NCBI GenBank assembly: GCA_029891345.1
Contig: CM056995.1
Span: 215,206,547 to 215,270,546 of the forward strand
DNA: 64,000 bases
Source: Dryococelus australis
Lineage: Eukaryota > Arthropoda > Insecta > Phasmatodea > Phasmatidae
Direction of reading: 5' to 3'
The number at the start of each line of letters is the position of its first letter. The first letter of the stretch is position 1. Positions 10,839 to 20,999 of the stretch are shown here, one piece after another. The notes below the pieces were generated by a model that made no database searches, had not been told where the DNA came from, and saw only the letters and a program-made list of their open reading frames with translations. The translations under genes and the position numbers were made by a program.

Positions 10839-11452
10839 TAGCATGGATTCTTAGTCTTTAGCATGGTTGCAAAAAATCCATGCTAAAGATACTTGAGTGT
10901 GTCCATGCTATGGAGAAAAGTTAGGTTAACTACAGTTATATTCCATATGTAAAGACCACTCAGTATGAAACTTTTCATGAAGTTTATTCCCTCACTTGGC
11001 TTTTAAATTGTTGTTAACATTTTCATTTATCATTAATAACTTAGCCAGAACTCAATCCATACTAAAGACATACAATTTTCCTACTCACCTGAAAAATACA
11101 TTCACAATAGGTAAACACGTTTTTCTTATAACTTTCCCCTTCAATTTGAAGCCAGTGCTGTCAACCTAGAGTAAAGGTAAATAAATTTTTACTCCAGAAA
11201 AAAGTGTAAAACTAAATATTTTTCATTTAGAGACTCTTAAGCACTGTCCATGCTAAAGACATGAAACTTTGGGGACAGTTTTTCAAACACATGTAACACA
11301 ATTTTGAACAAATTAAAAAAAATATGTATATGACCAAATTAGCCCTCAATAAATATTTTTATTTGGCTGGCCTTAGTTCATTATTACTTATTAAAATAAC
11401 CACTTGAAATATACATTTATCTGTAAAAGTGTGGTCGGGAACATCCATGCTA
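10839..11452. repeat. TE-A subterminal motif cluster, right arm (seven copies)
   Basis: Full or partial copies of TCCATGCTAAAGAC lie at 10839-10847 (inverted), 10854-10866 (inverted), 10877-10889, 10901-10910, 11056-11069 (one mismatch), 11247-11260 (perfect) and 11444-11452. Repeated subterminal motifs in both orientations are known binding sites in several DNA transposon groups. They lie upstream of the - strand gene start at 10777, so they could also act on its promoter. Confidence 0.65.
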
Positions 11453-11609
11453 CTGGACATTTTATGGAATTTAGAAATTATGGCATCCATATAGTACAAT
11501 AAAATAATTTAATAACCATTAAAAATCATTCACAATAATCTGTGCAACAATTAAAAAAAAAATTATGCTTGTAAATTTGTTAATTCTTAGAAAAATTGCA
11601 TTGGGATGC

Positions 11610-11641
11610 AAAATGCAGCCTATTCTGATAACCACCCTTAG
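11610..11641 (-). repeat. TE-A right terminal inverted repeat and right TSD (11638-11641)
   Basis: Read on the - strand the end starts GGGTGGTTATCAG and is the partner of the left end. TTAG follows at 11638-11641 on the + strand. The flanking sequence belongs to the Gypsy integrase. Confidence 0.88.
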
Positions 11642-11666
11642 GTACTAGGGAACCCAGCCTGTTACC

Positions 11667-12150
11667 TTGTTTTTTATTTTGTATTGTCATGTGGCTAGAA
11701 CAGTTACCATGTAAAAAAATTTGGTTATCATACAAAGCGCCCCCCCCCCCCCCCCAACCTTGTCACCTCCCAACATTCCACCCACCATCACCTCCCACCC
11801 CCCAAACCCCTCCCCCCATCTTTAGTCATACAAAGACTGGAAAACAAAATTGCATAGAGATATAAAATTATATGTCATACCATACATTTAGAATAAACAT
11901 TACCTTCATATTTCTATGCAATAATCTCTATGTATTAATAAAAAACTTTCATAGGAAAAAGTAATTAAAAAATGAGTTTTTAGGGCCAAAAGTAATGATT
12001 GCGTTGACTGATCTAGCTGAAATTTGAGCTTGACCTGTATTAGACCCTGAAGATTCGCTCTGCAAAATTTGATGAACTTCTGTTGAGTTTCAAGGGACTT
12101 ATAAGTATTAAAGACAGACAGAGATTGTCCCACTATATAGGATAAATTTT
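11667..12150 (-). mobile_element. 484-bp insert in Gypsy-1, probable short retroposon
   Basis: It is flanked by CCTGTTACC (11658-11666) and CCTGTCACC (12151-12159), a 9-bp target duplication with one change. On the - strand it ends in an A-rich run (ATACAAAATAAAAAACAA) before the duplication, as expected for a SINE or truncated LINE. It contains a poly(C) run at 11740-11755 and a 75-codon frame with no recognised motif. The surrounding integrase sequence resumes on both sides. Confidence 0.5.
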
Positions 12151-12195
12151 CCTGTCACCTCTTTGCTTAAGTCTGGAAGAGCAAAATTACGACGT

Positions 12196-12246
12196 AAAAC
12201 TAGCTCCCTGACCTTAAATGAAATACTAGCTCCCTGACCTTAAATG
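12196..12246 (+). repeat. Tandem duplication, about 28 bp, two copies
   Basis: CTAGCTCCCTGACCTTAAAT occurs twice in a row within the decayed Gypsy-1 integrase, separated by a few bases. Confidence 0.75.
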
Positions 12247-12932
12247 ACCTGGGAGCCTGCCTTTATCTAACTGAGCCAACACTCCTGCTTTGCCAACACA
12301 AGGTGATGAAACACATCTTGCAACAGGCGGTCCCGGTCCACGATAGTTAGGGGTGGGGAAACTGAAGGTATATTCGGAATGTTAAGCAAGGGGTGGGAAA
12401 GGGCTTAACCAAAGAAAGGAAGGGAAGGACCACCTATTGACTCATGATAGATGCTATTGAACCCCAAACTAATAAAATCCCACTCCTTATCCCATTGGGT
12501 ATGATCCTTATTTAGTAAATCATTAGACAAACCTTCCAGTTCTTGTTAAAAGTTCCACCTGGTTTCCCTTGGAGAAATAATGGGCTAGATGTTATATGCT
12601 TCACTGCCCAACGGAAACACACCTCTATAGGCACACCAAATATTTTTCACAAAACCCTCACAATGGTAGGACCTTTCACATGACATAATGGGAGCAAAAT
12701 GACAAACTTCGAGAATGTATCTAACAATATCAGGATGCAAACATTTCCTTTCCGCGACCACACTAGGGGCCCGAAAATATTTAAATGTACCATACTCCAC
12801 GGCGCTAGGTATACGGGGTACAACCTGAACCACATTGGTAGTCTGTTCTTGCTTACATTGTTGGCATGAGTCGCAGGATCTGACCAACTCAGTCACATCC
12901 TTTTTAGGCTCGGAAAAGCAAAATGGCTCAAA

Positions 12933-13006
12933 AATGTATTAAGGGTTGTATTTATCCCCAGATGTCCTCAATGTATTAAGGGTTGTATTTATCCCCAGAT
13001 GTCCTC
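12933..13006 (+). repeat. Perfect 37-bp tandem duplication in Gypsy-1 integrase
   Basis: 12933-12969 and 12970-13006 are identical and directly adjacent. 37 is not a multiple of three, so the duplication shifts the integrase frame. The identity indicates it is recent compared with the decay around it. Confidence 0.9.
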
Positions 13007-13449
13007 TAAATACCAACTTGTGAAAGTAGGTTAAGACCATAGCTCTGAACCATTCCGGAACCACAAGTTTACGTGCTCTACCATACATACATGAGAGAAC
13101 ATCCGCCACCTGGTTGTCGGCCCCTCTCACTTGATGCACTTTCAAAGTGCGCGAAAGACTCAGCACCTACCTCCTTAGTTTCCCTAGTTGTTGCAGATGA
13201 TTTAACACCCAGCTCAATGCCTGGTTATCTGTATATTGGTCGCACTCATCATGCTCAATATACGCAGCCAATTTCTCCAGACCATATCGGCCTATACAGG
13301 CTAGCGTCTCCTTGTAAATCTGTAATTTTTGCTCATTTTCCATTAAACGTCGACTTGCAAAGTCTACCGGGGCTAGACCCTGTTCGGTTGGCTGACTCAG
13401 AACAGCCCCCAAGGCTAAAGAGGAAGTATCCACTTGAACGACAGACTGT

Positions 13450-14371
13450 CACGTAAAATTTCGAATGTCTAAATTTGTGGAAAATTGAGGTTTGTTTGGC
13501 TAGATTTAGACATGTATAACAATACAAAGACTCTAACAATTTCGGGATTTAAACGTATTGTAAAAACACATGCAATAAATTTTCTAAGAACACAATATAG
13601 AGCTGTGTTGCTGTTAGAGAAAAAAATTATGGCCAATTCAAAAAATGTCCCAAAACTGTGATTTTACACTGTCCTCACAACAATTGATTGCCTGTATCTG
13701 GAAAGATTTTTTTTCTAAAAATCTATTTATTTATTTATTTTTATTATTATTTATTTATTTATTTATTTTTATGAAGAGTGGCAGAAAGCACTAGTTTCAG
13801 AAAAATTAAAAATGGTGAGGGAAAAAATTAATTAAATTTTGTTGATTTCACATGGAATGGCCCAGATGCAAGAGTGCTTTGCACTCTATGCCTACCAAAA
13901 AACAGCCGGCATGCCTGGAATCACTGTTTTGGGGATTTGCTACCCTTCTGGTTCTGGGACTCTGGCTCTGTGTGTAATGTTTGACTACTCTTGAATAGTA
14001 TGATTCAGTGCGAGGGGGCTACACTTGAATATAATTTATACAGGATCGCAGTAAACACTGCAACCTATTGTGAAGTTAAGTTTAATTTGGTTAGGTGTTC
14101 TGCATTTGACACAGCTAGGTGGCAGCAGTACGTAAGCCCTTCAATGCAGTACTACATAGTTCAGTTCACTACACTTACTTTCTATGCAAAAACTTTACTG
14201 TAAATTACGTTACTCCCCATGTAAGCTGCGAAAATAGCACCTTAATGATTTATTGCCAGTAACTCATGTGTAGGACATGTTAATGTTTATTCAATTTGTA
14301 GAAACTCCACAAACACTCTTATTTCTGCACAAAACTTATATTTTAACACTTCACATGTACATAATATGCAA
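13450..14371. other. No gene recognised; simple repeats
   Basis: This begins where Gypsy-1 similarity ends. It holds a (TTTA)n microsatellite at 13722-13770 and otherwise AT-rich sequence. A degenerate second copy of the R1 start (AAACACTCTTATTTCTGCAC) lies at about 14312-14331. No supported coding frame was found. Confidence 0.5.
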
Positions 14372-14471
14372 AGAAACACTCGTATTTTTGCACAATACTT
14401 TAATATAACACATCGGATGGAAAGAATTGCAACGTAACACGCCTAAGAGCACTCGTAAATCACAAGCCTTC
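14372..14471 (+). repeat. Dispersed repeat family R1, copy 2
   Basis: Related to 5911-6011 along its whole length. It lies just left of the tandem array. Confidence 0.6.
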
Positions 14472-14552
14472 ACAAGGTCAAATTCATACAGTGCACTGAA
14501 ATTTGGCACACTCCCAGCATACTACTGTCACATGAAATAGTTAGAAACTTAG

Positions 14553-14650
14553 CCTGGATCGATACCGATACATTGGCCGATTTACCCAAAATCGGTATCA
14601 GTTACAATTGGCAATGGTCCAACCAAATCGTTTCATCAACCCTAATGATT
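14553..14650 (+). repeat. Direct repeat DR-left next to the 285-bp array
   Basis: It contains CGATACATTGG, CCCAAAATC, ATCAGTTACAATTGG and TCATCAAC and TGATTTAAT blocks. All recur in the same order at 15877-15985. Confidence 0.65.
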
Positions 14651-15872
14651 TAATTATATTTTTGAACGTGTGAACTGAGTTTCACCCAACTAGGTACACA
14701 TATAGTACTAAGTAAGGAAACTTGACTTTTATAGTTTTTGGCCATGTGGGCACTTATTTTCAAAATGGCTTCTACTTTAAAATGTAGGGTGATATGTCAT
14801 ATCTCAGGAAACATTCAATCGATTTATACCAAATTTTGTATACTGACAGTACAAACTGTAAGCATAGAATTCAGTGGTAAATATTGTTACAGGTCCGCCA
14901 TTTTGGAAAATATTGCCACATTGAAAATTAAGCTTTTACAGTATATCTTTAAAAGTACTCAACCAATTTTGGCCAAATTTGGCACGTAAGTAATACAATG
15001 ATAGACCAGGTAAATATAAGTAACTGAACTAAATTAGGCACTTATTTTTAAAATGGCGGCCATTGAAAATATTTTAGGTTTATTTGGCATAACTACCACA
15101 CTGTTTGACCAGTTTTGTCCAAATTTCATACGCTGACAGTATCTATTACGAGCAACATATACACCAAAAAAAAACCACTTTTGTCCGCCATTTTGTAACA
15201 CAGTGTTATGTAAATTGATAAAAATTTTGTGTAATAACAATTGCAGATTCCTATGAAATTTGGCAAACTAGTAGTACTGTGGCAATTGATACGTACAAAT
15301 ATGTTTCAAGTATGTAACACTTATTTTGAAAATGGTGGCCATCTAGCTATATTAGCATAGTATGCTATATCATCGAAACCATTTAATCAATTCCAACTTA
15401 ACTTTGTATGCTAGCAGTATATATAACATCAAATATGCCTTCATGGAGCCTCTTTCATCCTCTATTTTGTAAGATAGTGCCATACGAATAAATAAAGTTT
15501 TTATGTCATATCTCAAAAAATAATTGTACAATTCCTACCAAATATGGCAAACAAATAGTACTGCAGCAGGTAATGTTAATTGATATGTTTTAGGTATGTC
15601 GGACACTTACTATCAAAATGGCAGCCATATAGCTATTCTAGTTTTGTATGTTATATAATGAACACAGTGTAATTAATTCCGATCAAACTTTGTATGCTGA
15701 CTATGTATATTACAACCATCAAATGTGTCCACACAAAATCTCTTTTTTTCTGCCATTTTGTAAAGCAGTATTACATGACAAATTAAAATTACGTGATATC
15801 TCTGAACACAACCAATTTCTACCAAATTTGGTAATCCAGTAGTGGTATGGCATCCATATAAACATTTTAGTA
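14651..15872 (+). repeat. Tandem array, period about 285 bp, about four diverged units
   Basis: Units can be phased on CACTTATTTTCAAAATGG at 14751, 15039, 15318 and 15604 (spacings 288, 279, 286). Each unit also has the reverse motif CCGCCATTTTG or a variant about 145 bp later (14893, 15183, 15466, 15757), and a block resembling TATCTCAGAAA followed by ACCAAATTTGGC. Units differ by substitutions and small indels, so the array is old. None is coding. Confidence 0.8.
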
Positions 15873-15876
15873 GAGC

Positions 15877-15985
15877 TAGACAGATACTGATACTAATACA
15901 TCGGTCGATAAACCCAAAATCTATATCAGTTACAATTGGCCTTGGTTCAACCAAATCTCTTCATCAACTCAAATGATTTAATCAT
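15877..15985 (+). repeat. Direct repeat DR-right next to the 285-bp array
   Basis: Matches 14553-14650. It starts with AGCTAGACAGATACTGATAC and ends with AAATGATTTAATCAT. Confidence 0.65.
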
Positions 15986-18118
15986 CATGGAAATTACCAC
16001 AATTGGTTATCTTGCAGGACATTTTTCACAAACTAATTTAATTTTTGCAACCGAAAAACTATTTTCTTAATTTTACTTTTATCTTTTTAGTAACAGGTGA
16101 TTTGAAATTAAACTGAAACTGATATGGCTGGGTTTGGTGATGCTACAGCCATAACTGGTGAAATTGGTAAAATAAAATGTAATTAAACTTATAATACTGG
16201 TAGGTATCTGCTTTTGAGGTCATTAAAATTCATTTGTAAAAAAAGTTTTAATGCTATAATAGTCATTATCGTAAATTTTCTATCACACAAACGTCAACTG
16301 TGTATTGATCTATCGTTCCCACGCTGTATATTGATATTTCGTTCACAGCCTGACACAATTCATAAATCAATTACTAGCAATATTTATTGTTTTATGTACG
16401 AATCTGATTTGAATTATCTGAATCACTATGGTGGTGGCGCTCATTCGTGGGCAGAATCATAACGTTCATTAAATTTATAAACAAATATCTCTAACCATAA
16501 ATGTTGGCAAAATGAAGAAAGTAAATAGTGCGCATATATAAAGCAGATGAATGCAATTTACACACTGAACATGTGCACAGTATTTAAAAATGATGCCATC
16601 TTTAATCATTTTGTTTTTTGTGGTTAGGTTCTTGACATATACTGCATTTGCAACTATTGGGCGAGGTTGGTCATTGTAACTGGCTAATTATTTCACAAAA
16701 CCAGTTAAGAATGTGAAAAATAGTTACTGTTTTAGATTGTGCCCCCGAGTTTGATAAAATGAATTTTTTTTATAAACAAAATGCTAAACTGCAATGTAAA
16801 AATTGAGTGGACGGGTGAGTACACGTGCTTAAATACTGCCGTGTCGTATGCACAGTGATTTGTAGTGTATATATTGTATAAGGAATTGTATGTAACTTTT
16901 TTTTATTTATTAACATTTTTTTCTACATCCTCAAGACTTTGTGCTCATTTGAAAGTTACTGAGACACAATATAAAAAATTACAGATTAAATTATTTGTAT
17001 CTGCACTATTTGCAGGATCGGCCACAAAGTATTGGTATTGGTAATGTTGGCAAAATGGGGCTTGGACTCACCTCTAGTAAAAACAAAAATTGATGCACAT
17101 TTGTTTCGTCTCTGTGCATGGTTGTTCAACGAACGTATCATAGCGAAACATGTTAACATCCTTTAAACAATAGCCTACCTTTAATCATCTTTTTTTACGA
17201 TATACTATATGATTATTTTTTCTAGGACTACTATGTTACGTAGTACAATCTTCTCGTGAATATAGACAGTTGAAAAGCTAAATAGGATTAAATAATATTT
17301 CAACACTGCTTGATTACCGTGGTTTATGCCTATATAACCTTAGCACGTCAGTAAAAACCTACCCTATGAATTACGTTTTGTAAATTAAGGTTTCATTTCC
17401 AGAGGTGTTCTCACATTTAACTTGATTCAACAACCTGATATAAATATATTTTACATAATTTTTTCATGTTTTATCGCATAAACACCTCAATCTTCATAGC
17501 CCTCCTCACTATCACATTTCATGGTTTATACTGTAAATTACACGAAGCCCCAATAAAATTCTGTTAATTGTGGTTAGTAACGACCGTATATATACCATTT
17601 GCACCAATTTTCTAGATTTTCGGAATAGCCCCTATTCTGGATAAGTACCGTAAGAAGAAGTAAAATTTTCAAATATTAAATTTTTTAATAATAATACATT
17701 TTAACTTGGCAGTTGTATGAATAAAGTGATTAGGCCCATTGCAATGTTAATTCTGCATATGGTGAAAGAATACACAATATGTATGCAAAGAGATCCTAAG
17801 CAGGAATTTTAGAAGTCCTCTGTTCACCATGAACAGCCTTTAAACACATGTATGATACTGCAAATAAAAATAATCTACTGACTTTTCACCAGTTGGTACA
17901 CTAAAACTATACAAGAAATATGTTAAATATTCTGGTATGAAATGTTTCATTAAATTACCACATACGTAATTTGAAAGTGTTATCTAATGTAAATTTGTTT
18001 ACAATAAGGTTAAATTAAACATTTTTCTGATTTTAAATGCTTTTTAAATAAATGATTATCGGTTTATGTTGGCAAATTGAATGATTACAATATTAGTTAA
18101 TAAGTATATAGTATTTAT
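15986..18118. other. No gene recognised; AT-rich spacer
   Basis: No supported coding frame. The right part of 16990-17090 (GATCGGCCACAAAGTATTGG and following) resembles, in reverse complement, the start of DR-right. 15873-17090 could therefore be a short non-autonomous element with poor inverted ends. The rest shows nothing specific. Confidence 0.3.
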
Positions 18119-18879
18119 ATGCGCCTACTGCCATATGCGACACTGGCACTATACATGGACTCAGCTCTGTGGGGAGTGACCCATCTCGACCCTCCTCACC
18201 CCAGGTAAACCCACTCGTGGTTCCGTCGCCAGGCAGACAGGAATGATTGCTAGCTGACCTGTCTGGCGTCACAGCCCCTCCGCCCCCCTGCTGGAGAAGC
18301 CAACGACTTTAGAAGATGCGCAAGAATATTCTGTGAACTATTACCCTCAGTACAATGCTGCATTTAGAGAAATTTCTGGGCGATGGTCTACGACCCTATA
18401 AATATTGCAGTGGTCCAAGGGTCTGCAGTCTGTTGGTAGAAGTCTTTTGCTGAGTGCAGTAACCCGTGCAAAGTCAAGTGTGGCGAGGGACATCGGTGAA
18501 GAGAATGGACGATGACTGGAGAGGTGTTTGTGGTGTGAACGGATGAAATGGCATGAAACCTGTCAAGTGAAGGTTACTGTGCATGAGGGTGCTCGGAGAA
18601 CTCTACAATGTTGTGGACTGGTGGGACCTGGACTAAACTGAGGTGGGACTGATTGTACTGATTGAATTTGTTAATTAATTGTAAATAGCAAGAGAATCAA
18701 TTCATTGTGAAGTGTTGGTTCAAGAGAATTTTGTGTATAGTTATTGTAAATCAGGAAATTATAATTAACTCTTTTATTTAATTAAGACCTCTATCTCTTA
18801 ACGAACCTGGTTTAGGCCACTGACTTGGAGAGAAATTATACTCTCTGTCTCGTATAACTTGGCAAGATTATGACAGTCA
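18119..18879 (+). repeat. Gypsy-2 5' LTR with TATA box
   Basis: The first 530 bases match the 3' LTR (for example CGACCCTATAAATATTGCA, GCGCAAGAATATTCTG and GACTAAACTGAGGTGGGACTG). The TATA box CTATAAATA is at 18397-18405. A candidate tRNA primer site TGGCAACTTGATGTGA starts at 18885. The true first bases (TGTTACG) appear lost. The right end near 18879 is an estimate. Confidence 0.72.
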
Positions 18880-18934
18880 GTGAGTGGCAACTTGATGTGA
18901 GGCTATACAAAACAAAGTGCCATTTACAAAATCC

Positions 18935-19400
18935 TGTATCAGCTGATGCACGAACGATCAAAAGTTAATATTATGTTGGCTATTCTGAGTGCACTGCCGA
19001 CACACATAGGACAAGTAGAAAATATGCTATAAGAAAGAGTTCCTAGATTAATTAATACAATTTATTTTATTTTACATGCTCACAAAACAGCTGTTGTTAT
19101 TGTTACAAACTAAACTTTGTGCTAAAGTTGTAATGTATAGGTGTTCAAAATGAAATGTACAATAAAACAATCCGTATCCAAATGAAACGCAACTTCAAAC
19201 CTTGAGAGTTCTTTTCATATCGTATCCCCACTCTCCATCCATGTTTTCCATACATGCTTGACATTAACTCCAAAAGCCTACATAAATATTGATGGTATTG
19301 TTGAATTAGTTTTTCAAATAATTTGACAAAATATATTTTAAATAATGTTGCTTCGAACCAGTAATATGAGAAAAGTCAACTTTTAAAAAGACAAGATCAA
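18935..19400 (+). repeat. Dispersed repeat family R2, copy 1 (inside Gypsy-2 leader)
   Basis: Related to 46110-46520: common blocks include ACAAAATCCT, GTTATGTTGG or close variants, ACATGCTCACAAAACAGCTGT versus ACATGGTCACCAAACAGCTGT (split here by substitutions), and TAGGTGTT. It lies between the primer site and gag, so it either belongs to the Gypsy-2 leader or was inserted there. Confidence 0.55.
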
Positions 19401-19467
19401 GGCAGGCCAACATGCTGCTACCTGTTGACTAACGTGCTAGGTTCACAACAGCACGTCTTGCCATGCC

Positions 19468-20436
19468 ATGCACGCCATCTGTCTGATAGTGTTAGTGAAG
19501 TGGTGGACAGGAAAATAGACAGTGTTAGCGAAGTGGTGGGCAGGAAAATAGACAGTGAGAATGAAAATGTGGACCGAAAGATTGAGGGTATTAATGAATT
19601 AGTAAACAAGAAAATTGAAAGTGTAAATGATAGGGTAAGCTGTGTCGAGTGCAAGGTTGACTAGGAGGTGAGCACCCTCAAGAAGTGCCAACAAGTGAGG
19701 GCAGTGAGGAGAAGATAGAGGTCGCTGCCAATACAGCCATCACAGGAGAGGCCCAGCAGTTCTGCATTGTGGGTACGCCTCAGCCAGGGGTGGGTAAAGT
19801 CTGTGTCACAACAAAGCCTGCCCCCTATGATGGACAGACACCTTGGCGTGAATACCAGCACCAGTTCGATATCATCGCTGCCTTGAATGTCTGGAATGAT
19901 GAGCAGCCGGTATATTATACAGCAGCTGTACTTAGGGGACCTACACTGAGTATACTGCAATCCCTGCCAGAAGTTGGCATTGACAGGAGTACTCCACATT
20001 GGTTTCTACCTTGGAGCTGCGGTTCGGTGACCGATACCGGCAACACCCCCACCTTGCCCAATTGCAAAGCTGCATCCAGCAACTAGGTGAACCACTGCAG
20101 GAGCTGTGGCAGGACATTGTGATGCTGTCACATGTGTCTCTGGAGAGGTGCTCTGAGGAAGCACGAGATATCACAGTCAGCTTCTTCATCGACGCTATAG
20201 CTGACACCTAGGTGCAACAAGCTGTACGTTTGACTGTGCCTCATACCATTCAGGAAGCCTTGGCCCGAGCACTGGAGGCTGAGTCAGCAAGGCAGGCATC
20301 AGCACCCCAGTGTTTAGTGCGGGCAGTGATGTTGAACGAAGAAGAGGATGCTGAAGGAACTGCAGACAACCATAAGGGACATTGCTTCCATGATCTGCGT
20401 AATGGATATTTGCTGTCCCCCATTCAAATGGCCTGA
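19468..20436 (+). pseudogene. Gypsy-2 gag remnant
   Basis: The N-terminal part (to a TAG at 19662) is a repeated heptad-rich segment, with DSVSEVVDRKI, DSVSEVVGRKI, ENENVDRKI and NELVNKKI in series, likely a coiled coil. A new frame from 19685 contains the capsid-type pattern PAPYDGQTPWREYQHQFD and AAVLRGPTLSIL. Another continues LELRFGDRYRQH and ends at 20211, and after a stop TIQEALARALEAESARQ follows. The order matches the gag of insect Gypsy elements whose capsid has the F-x-G-x-x-x-W-x-x-Y-x-x-x-F motif. No zinc knuckle was found. At least two stops and two frameshifts disable it. Confidence 0.78.
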
Positions 20437-20552
20437 ATTGTGGTCATGTGGACAGCCAAGCACCTGAAAGTTAACTGTCAGCAGTAGCAACCAGAGAGTA
20501 TGCAACGAGGGGCAGGTGAAAGTGTAACATATTCGGGAAAATTTTAAGCATC

Positions 20553-20990
20553 TACGCTGGATACTAAATTTCAAGAACCCCGAAGGTCTAATAGCCCAGT
20601 GGATACAGCATCTGCAAAAATATGAGTTTGAAATACATCACAGGTCTGGACGTCTTCACAGCAATGCAGGTGCACTTTCCAGGAGACTATGTGAACCACT
20701 GTCATCATTGTGAATGTCAAAAGGAAAAGGGTGGTGTATCGTGGGAGCAAGGAGGTCAAAAATTCAAGGCCCTGTATATTGCGATGGGTCACCTTACATG
20801 GGACGATGAGGACATTAGAAGTGATCAGCTAAGTGACCCCACCTTGCATCCCATACTGGCAGAAAGAAGCTGGGTGTTGACCAAGATGGGAGGAGGTATC
20901 CAGCGTAGGCATGACAGTGAAGGCATACTGGGCACAGTGAAATTCCTTTGTCCTAAAGAATGGTGTGTTTTACAGGAACTGGGAAAGTAA
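20553..20990 (+). pseudogene. Gypsy-2 pol: RNase H end and start of integrase
   Basis: In one frame from 20553: RWILNFKNPEGLIAQWIQHL, then EFEIHHRSGRLHSN and ALSRR with the usual aspartate of N-A-D-A-L-S-R-R changed to glycine. A stop follows near 20720. A second frame from about 20794 has DIRSDQLSDPTLHPIL and KFLCPKEWCVLQELG. These are the link between RNase H and the integrase zinc finger in Gypsy pol. The zinc finger and the catalytic core are absent; the coding similarity resumes at 21365. Confidence 0.8.
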
Positions 20991-20999
20991 TGATGGAAA

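Larger units (their letters stand above)
8217..11637 (-). mobile_element. DNA transposon 'TE-A', 3421 bp, TIRs and TTAG target duplication
   Basis: The ends are inverted repeats at 8217-8244 and 11610-11637 (26 of 28 positions equal, shared core TATCAGAATAGGCTGCATT; mismatches at positions 6 and 7). TTAG at 8213-8216 and 11638-11641 is the target duplication. The host Gypsy integrase frame is continuous when the element and one TTAG are removed. Inside are a spliced gene on the - strand (8593-10777) and a long non-coding arm (10778-11609) rich in one repeated motif. 4-bp duplications are known for the Sola superfamily, and the related Kolobok and piggyBac groups use TTAA. I cannot place it from sequence alone. 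It is inactive through stops and frameshifts. Confidence 0.85.
8082..13449 (-). mobile_element. Gypsy-type LTR retrotransposon remnant (Gypsy-1), with nested insertions
   Basis: Read on the - strand the order is RNase H (13449-13167), integrase zinc-binding and core regions (about 13166-12160), the end of the core linker (11666-11638), and the integrase C-terminal domain (8216-8082). Removing the insertions at 8217-11637 and 11667-12150 leaves colinear pol fragments. gag, protease and most of the reverse transcriptase are missing to the right of 13449. Stops, frameshifts and a 37-bp duplication show it is long dead. Confidence 0.85.
12160..13449 (-). pseudogene. Gypsy-1 RNase H and integrase (zinc finger and catalytic core), broken
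   Basis: The first part (13449-13167) holds the connection and RNase H region: VDTSSLALGAVLSQ, PVDFASRRLMENEQ, ETLACIGRYGLEKLAAYI and TDNQALSWVLNHL. Next comes VHQVRGADNQVADVLSCMY at about 13140. The histidine and cysteine pairs of the integrase finger follow (GHLGINTTLNTL, then CDSCQQC at about 12870-12853), then a decayed core with IPSAVEYGTF and LDTFSKFVILLP. WDKEWDFISLGFNS and LSHPLLN lie at about 12470-12380. A 37-bp perfect duplication at 12933-13006 breaks the finger, and other frameshifts follow. The protein would have digested the RNA strand and inserted the cDNA. Confidence 0.82.

Noticed and set aside
8217-11637. Calling TE-A a piggyBac or Kolobok element because of a TTA-containing 4-bp duplication
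   Set aside because: The duplication is TTAG, not TTAA, and no piggyBac-type or Kolobok-type protein blocks are seen.
14738-15954. Short frames in the 285-bp array
   Set aside because: They recur only because the DNA repeats, with different frames in different units.
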